This document shows, one piece after another, positions 50,043-52,005 of a DNA stretch of 52,005 bases. The stretch lies in NCBI RefSeq assembly GCF_019049325.1, contig NZ_JAGMUO010000070.1, positions 1 through 52,005 of the forward strand, given 5' to 3'. The stretch comes from Streptomyces sp. AC512_CC834 (GTDB lineage: Bacteria > Actinomycetota > Actinomycetes > Streptomycetales > Streptomycetaceae). The notes under the pieces are model-generated. The model was not told the DNA's origin. It did no database searches and was given only the letters and a program-made list of their open reading frames with translations. Numbering within the stretch: the first letter of the stretch is position 1; each line of letters begins with the position of its first letter. The position numbers were made by a program, and so were the translations under genes.

Positions 50043-50129
50043 GGCGGTGTTCCTTTGCTGGTTCCGGTGCGGCGCCGGAGCGGAAGGCAAACGGGACAGG
50101 CGCCCCCGGGAGCCGGGGACGGGCAAGGG

Positions 50130-50195
50130 ATGACGCGGTGGAGTGGTGGAATGGTGGAGCGGTGGAGTGGTGACGCGGTGGGGCGGTGACGCCGG
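50130..50195. repeat. Degenerate GGTGGAGT-type repeat array
   Basis: About seven imperfect 8-9-base units (GGTGGAGT, GGTGGAAT, GGTGGAGC, GGTGACGC and so on) fill most of the 161-base gap between the dehydrogenase stop and the transporter start. Typical of slippage-prone intergenic DNA. It may lengthen the spacing between the two genes. Confidence 0.7.
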
Positions 50196-50203
50196 GCTCG
50201 GGG

Positions 50204-51166
50204 TCAGCCGGCCGCGTGGTGCGGGGGTTCGCCGGCGAGGACGCGGAGGACGTCCCCGGCGACCATGAGCCCCATCGCTCGGTTGGCCTCCGGGGTGCAG
50301 GCGGCCATGTGCGAGGTGAGGGTCAGGTGCGGGGCCGTGCGCAGGACGTGACCGTCGGGGAGCGGCTCGACGGCGAAGGCGTCGAGCGCGGCGGCGGCCA
50401 GGTGCCCGGAGTGCAGCGCGGTGGCGAGCGCGGTGTCGTCGACCAGGCCGCCGCGGGCGGCGTTGACGAGGATCGCGCCGGGTTTCATGGCGTCCAGCCG
50501 TGCGGCGTTCAGCAGCGGCTGCCCGGCGGGCGGCGGGAGGTGCAGGGTGACGACGTCGGTGTGGGCGAGGAGCGTGTCCAGCGCGGTGGGTTCGGCGTCC
50601 GCCGCGGTCACCGCGTCGTCGGGGACGTACGGGTCGTGGGCGAGCACCCGCATCCCGAAGGCCCGCGCGTAGCCGGCGACGAGCCGCCCGATCCGGCCGA
50701 AGCCGACGACGCCGATGGTCCTGCCGTGCAGTTCCGGGCCGAAGAGCTTGGGCCAGCCGCCCGCGTCGACGGCTGTGTGGGAGGCGCTGATCCGGCGGGC
50801 GGCGTCGAGCACGAGCCCGAAGGTGTACTCGGCGACCGCGCGGGAGTTGGAGCCGGGTGCGCAGACGACGGGGATGCCGCGGGCGCGGGCCGCGTCGAGG
50901 TCGATGGTGTCGGTGCCGACGCCGTGCTTGGCGATGACCTTCAGCCGTGGGGCGGCGTCCATGACCTCGGCGGTCACCGGGTCCATGCCGGCGACGAGCG
51001 CGTCCGCGCCGGCGATCCGGGTGAGCAGTTCGTCGTGCGGCAGGGCGCGGTCGGCGTACGGGCGCAAGGGGCCCGCGCCGCCGTCGGCGAGCAGGGTCCA
51101 GGGTTCGTCCGAGTGCCGGGCGAAGGTGGGCGTGGTGATGAGTGTCGTGCGGTCCGCTGTGCTCAT
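50204..51166 (-). CDS. D-2-hydroxyacid dehydrogenase (phosphoglycerate dehydrogenase family)
   Basis: A 320-aa NAD-dependent dehydrogenase. The Rossmann motif is IGVVGFGRIGRLVAGYARAF. The catalytic Arg lies in VNAARGGLVDD, the Glu in ALDAFAVEPLPDG, and the His in TSHMAACTPEANRAMG. It interconverts a D-2-hydroxy acid and the 2-oxo acid; the substrate is not determined. The ATG overlaps the upstream aldolase stop by 4 bases, so a pathway linking a hydroxy acid to an aldol cleavage is likely. Confidence 0.92.
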   Translation of the reverse strand: MSTADRTTLITTPTFARHSDEPWTLLADGGAGPLRPYADRALPHDELLTRIAGADALVAGMDPVTAEVMDAAPRLKVIAKHGVGTDTIDLDAARARGIPVVCAPGSNSRAVAEYTFGLVLDAARRISASHTAVDAGGWPKLFGPELHGRTIGVVGFGRIGRLVAGYARAFGMRVLAHDPYVPDDAVTAADAEPTALDTLLAHTDVVTLHLPPPAGQPLLNAARLDAMKPGAILVNAARGGLVDDTALATALHSGHLAAAALDAFAVEPLPDGHVLRTAPHLTLTSHMAACTPEANRAMGLMVAGDVLRVLAGEPPHHAAG

Positions 51167-51942
51167 GCCCCGCAGCCCTTCCGTGCGTCGTCCAGGTGCG
51201 CGGTGGCGACCTGCTGGAGGTGGACCACGTCGGCGGCGACGGACGCGAAGGTGAAGCCCTCGGCGAGCCGGCGGGCGGCGCTCGCGCCGTCGCCGTTGTG
51301 GATGCCGGCGGCGATACCGGCGGCCTCGGCGGCCACCCGGACGCGGGTGAGCGCCCGCTCGAACTCCTCGGCGACATCCGGGTCCTTGGAGGTCCGGCCG
51401 CCGAGGGCGAGGCGCAGGTCGGAGGGGCCGACGTAGATTCCGTCGAGGCCCGGGACGGTGCAGATCTCCGCGACGTTCGCGAGCCCGTCAGCGGTCTCGA
51501 TCATGGCGAGCACCGCGGTCTGCTCGTGGGTGTCGGCCGGGTCGGGGCCGATCCGCAGTTGGGCGCGCATGGGGCCGTAGGAGCGGCGGCCGTGCGGCGG
51601 GTACCGTACGGCGGCGACCGCGTCGGCCGCGTCCTGGGCCGTGTCGACGAGCGGCACGATGACGGCGGCGGCGCCCGCGTCGAGCGCGCGGCCGATGTAC
51701 GTCGGGTCGTTGGCCTCGACGCGGACCACGCCGACGGCGGTGGAGCCGCGGGTGTCGGTGGCGATGAGGTTGTTCAGCAGGCCCTGGTAGCCGAAGAGGC
51801 CGTGCTGGGCGTCGAAGGCCAGGTAGTCGTATCCGAGGCGGGCGAGACGCTCGGCGGCGACGGGCGAGTCGAGCAGCGACCAGTAGCCGATGAGGCGCTG
51901 GCGGTCGCGCAGTGCGGCGGTGAAGTGCGCGGCGGTGGTCAT
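51163..51942 (-). CDS. HpcH/HpaI-family 2-oxo-acid aldolase
   Basis: A 259-aa class II pyruvate-type aldolase. Motifs: LIGYWSLLDSPVAAERLARL at the start, the Arg in VGVVRVEANDP, the metal-binding Glu in LAMIETADGLANV and the Asp in GIYVGPSDLRLALG. The family cleaves 4-hydroxy-2-oxo acids to pyruvate or a similar enolate plus an aldehyde. GGAGACTCCTC precedes the ATG. It is the first complete gene of the leftward operon; upstream genes, if any, lie beyond 52005. Confidence 0.93.
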   Translation of the reverse strand: MTTAAHFTAALRDRQRLIGYWSLLDSPVAAERLARLGYDYLAFDAQHGLFGYQGLLNNLIATDTRGSTAVGVVRVEANDPTYIGRALDAGAAAVIVPLVDTAQDAADAVAAVRYPPHGRRSYGPMRAQLRIGPDPADTHEQTAVLAMIETADGLANVAEICTVPGLDGIYVGPSDLRLALGGRTSKDPDVAEEFERALTRVRVAAEAAGIAAGIHNGDGASAARRLAEGFTFASVAADVVHLQQVATAHLDDARKGCGA

Positions 51943-52005
51943 GAGGAGTCTCCGGACGGCTGGGGACGGCGGTGGCAGCGGGGGCGTGCGGGGGTGGGGG
52001 CGGGG

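Noticed and set aside
48141..50189. A 682-codon plus-strand open frame
   Set aside because: It is antisense to the SDR remnant and the transporter gene and shows no family motif. Only the nine codons at 48493-48519 are meaningful, as an rtcB remnant.

Overview
This is a chromosomal segment of a Streptomyces species. GC is very high and third codon positions are almost all G or C. The gene order 5S rRNA – MFS – acuC – bdtA-like – short bS22-type protein – epimerase – acyltransferase – rsbN – bldN – HAD phosphatase – glutaredoxin – rex – hemA – hemC – hemD matches, from memory, the developmental and redox region around bldN/rex in Streptomyces coelicolor. No database search was run; family calls come from motifs read in the translations.

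Layout. Positions 1-8,000: the 3' end of a 5S rRNA, then housekeeping genes (HAD hydrolase, membrane protein, MFS exporter, AcuC-type deacetylase, small DNA-binding and ribosomal proteins, epimerase, acyltransferase). 8,000-10,300: the sporulation sigma/anti-sigma pair bldN/rsbN. 11,800-17,600: glutaredoxin-like gene, then rex-hemA-hemC-hemD, with every junction in the rex-hem operon overlapping by 4 bp and a Rex operator sitting on the promoter. 17,600-22,850: an accessory block that separates hemD from hemB. It holds a CmtR-type metal sensor with a CDF efflux protein, a frameshifted DNA-binding gene, a divergent tetR/SDR pair and a flavin-type reductase/hemerythrin fusion. 22,950-31,000: hemB, a DUF4232 lipoprotein, a membrane HTH protein, a methyltransferase, an aminotransferase and a secreted phytase/esterase-like protein. 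31,250-35,100: two translationally coupled membrane HTH regulators facing three tandem secreted peptidoglycan-binding paralogues. 35,100-42,200: argS, class I lysS, a DUF2637 membrane protein and two DUF3558 lipoproteins.

42,400-48,600 is the most unusual part. An rtcB RNA ligase gene carries a 27-bp stretch of about 22% GC exactly over its GGGNHFVEI active-site codons. Codon preference differs on the two sides of that stretch. Just downstream lies a free-standing LAGLIDADG homing endonuclease gene, then decayed IS elements, an ECF41-type sigma factor with a divergent carboxymuconolactone-decarboxylase-like partner, and a 5'-truncated SDR gene. A second copy of the last nine rtcB codons, including the stop, lies at 48,493-48,519, so the 4.9-kb segment is bounded by a direct repeat of the rtcB 3' end. 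I infer that a homing-endonuclease-linked island entered rtcB and replaced the gene's 3' half.

48,600-52,005: an Nramp-superfamily transporter gene broken by an in-frame TGA, a D-2-hydroxyacid dehydrogenase and an HpcH/HpaI aldolase. All three read leftward and look like one catabolic operon whose first genes lie beyond the window. No tRNA gene, CRISPR array or site-specific integrase was found.
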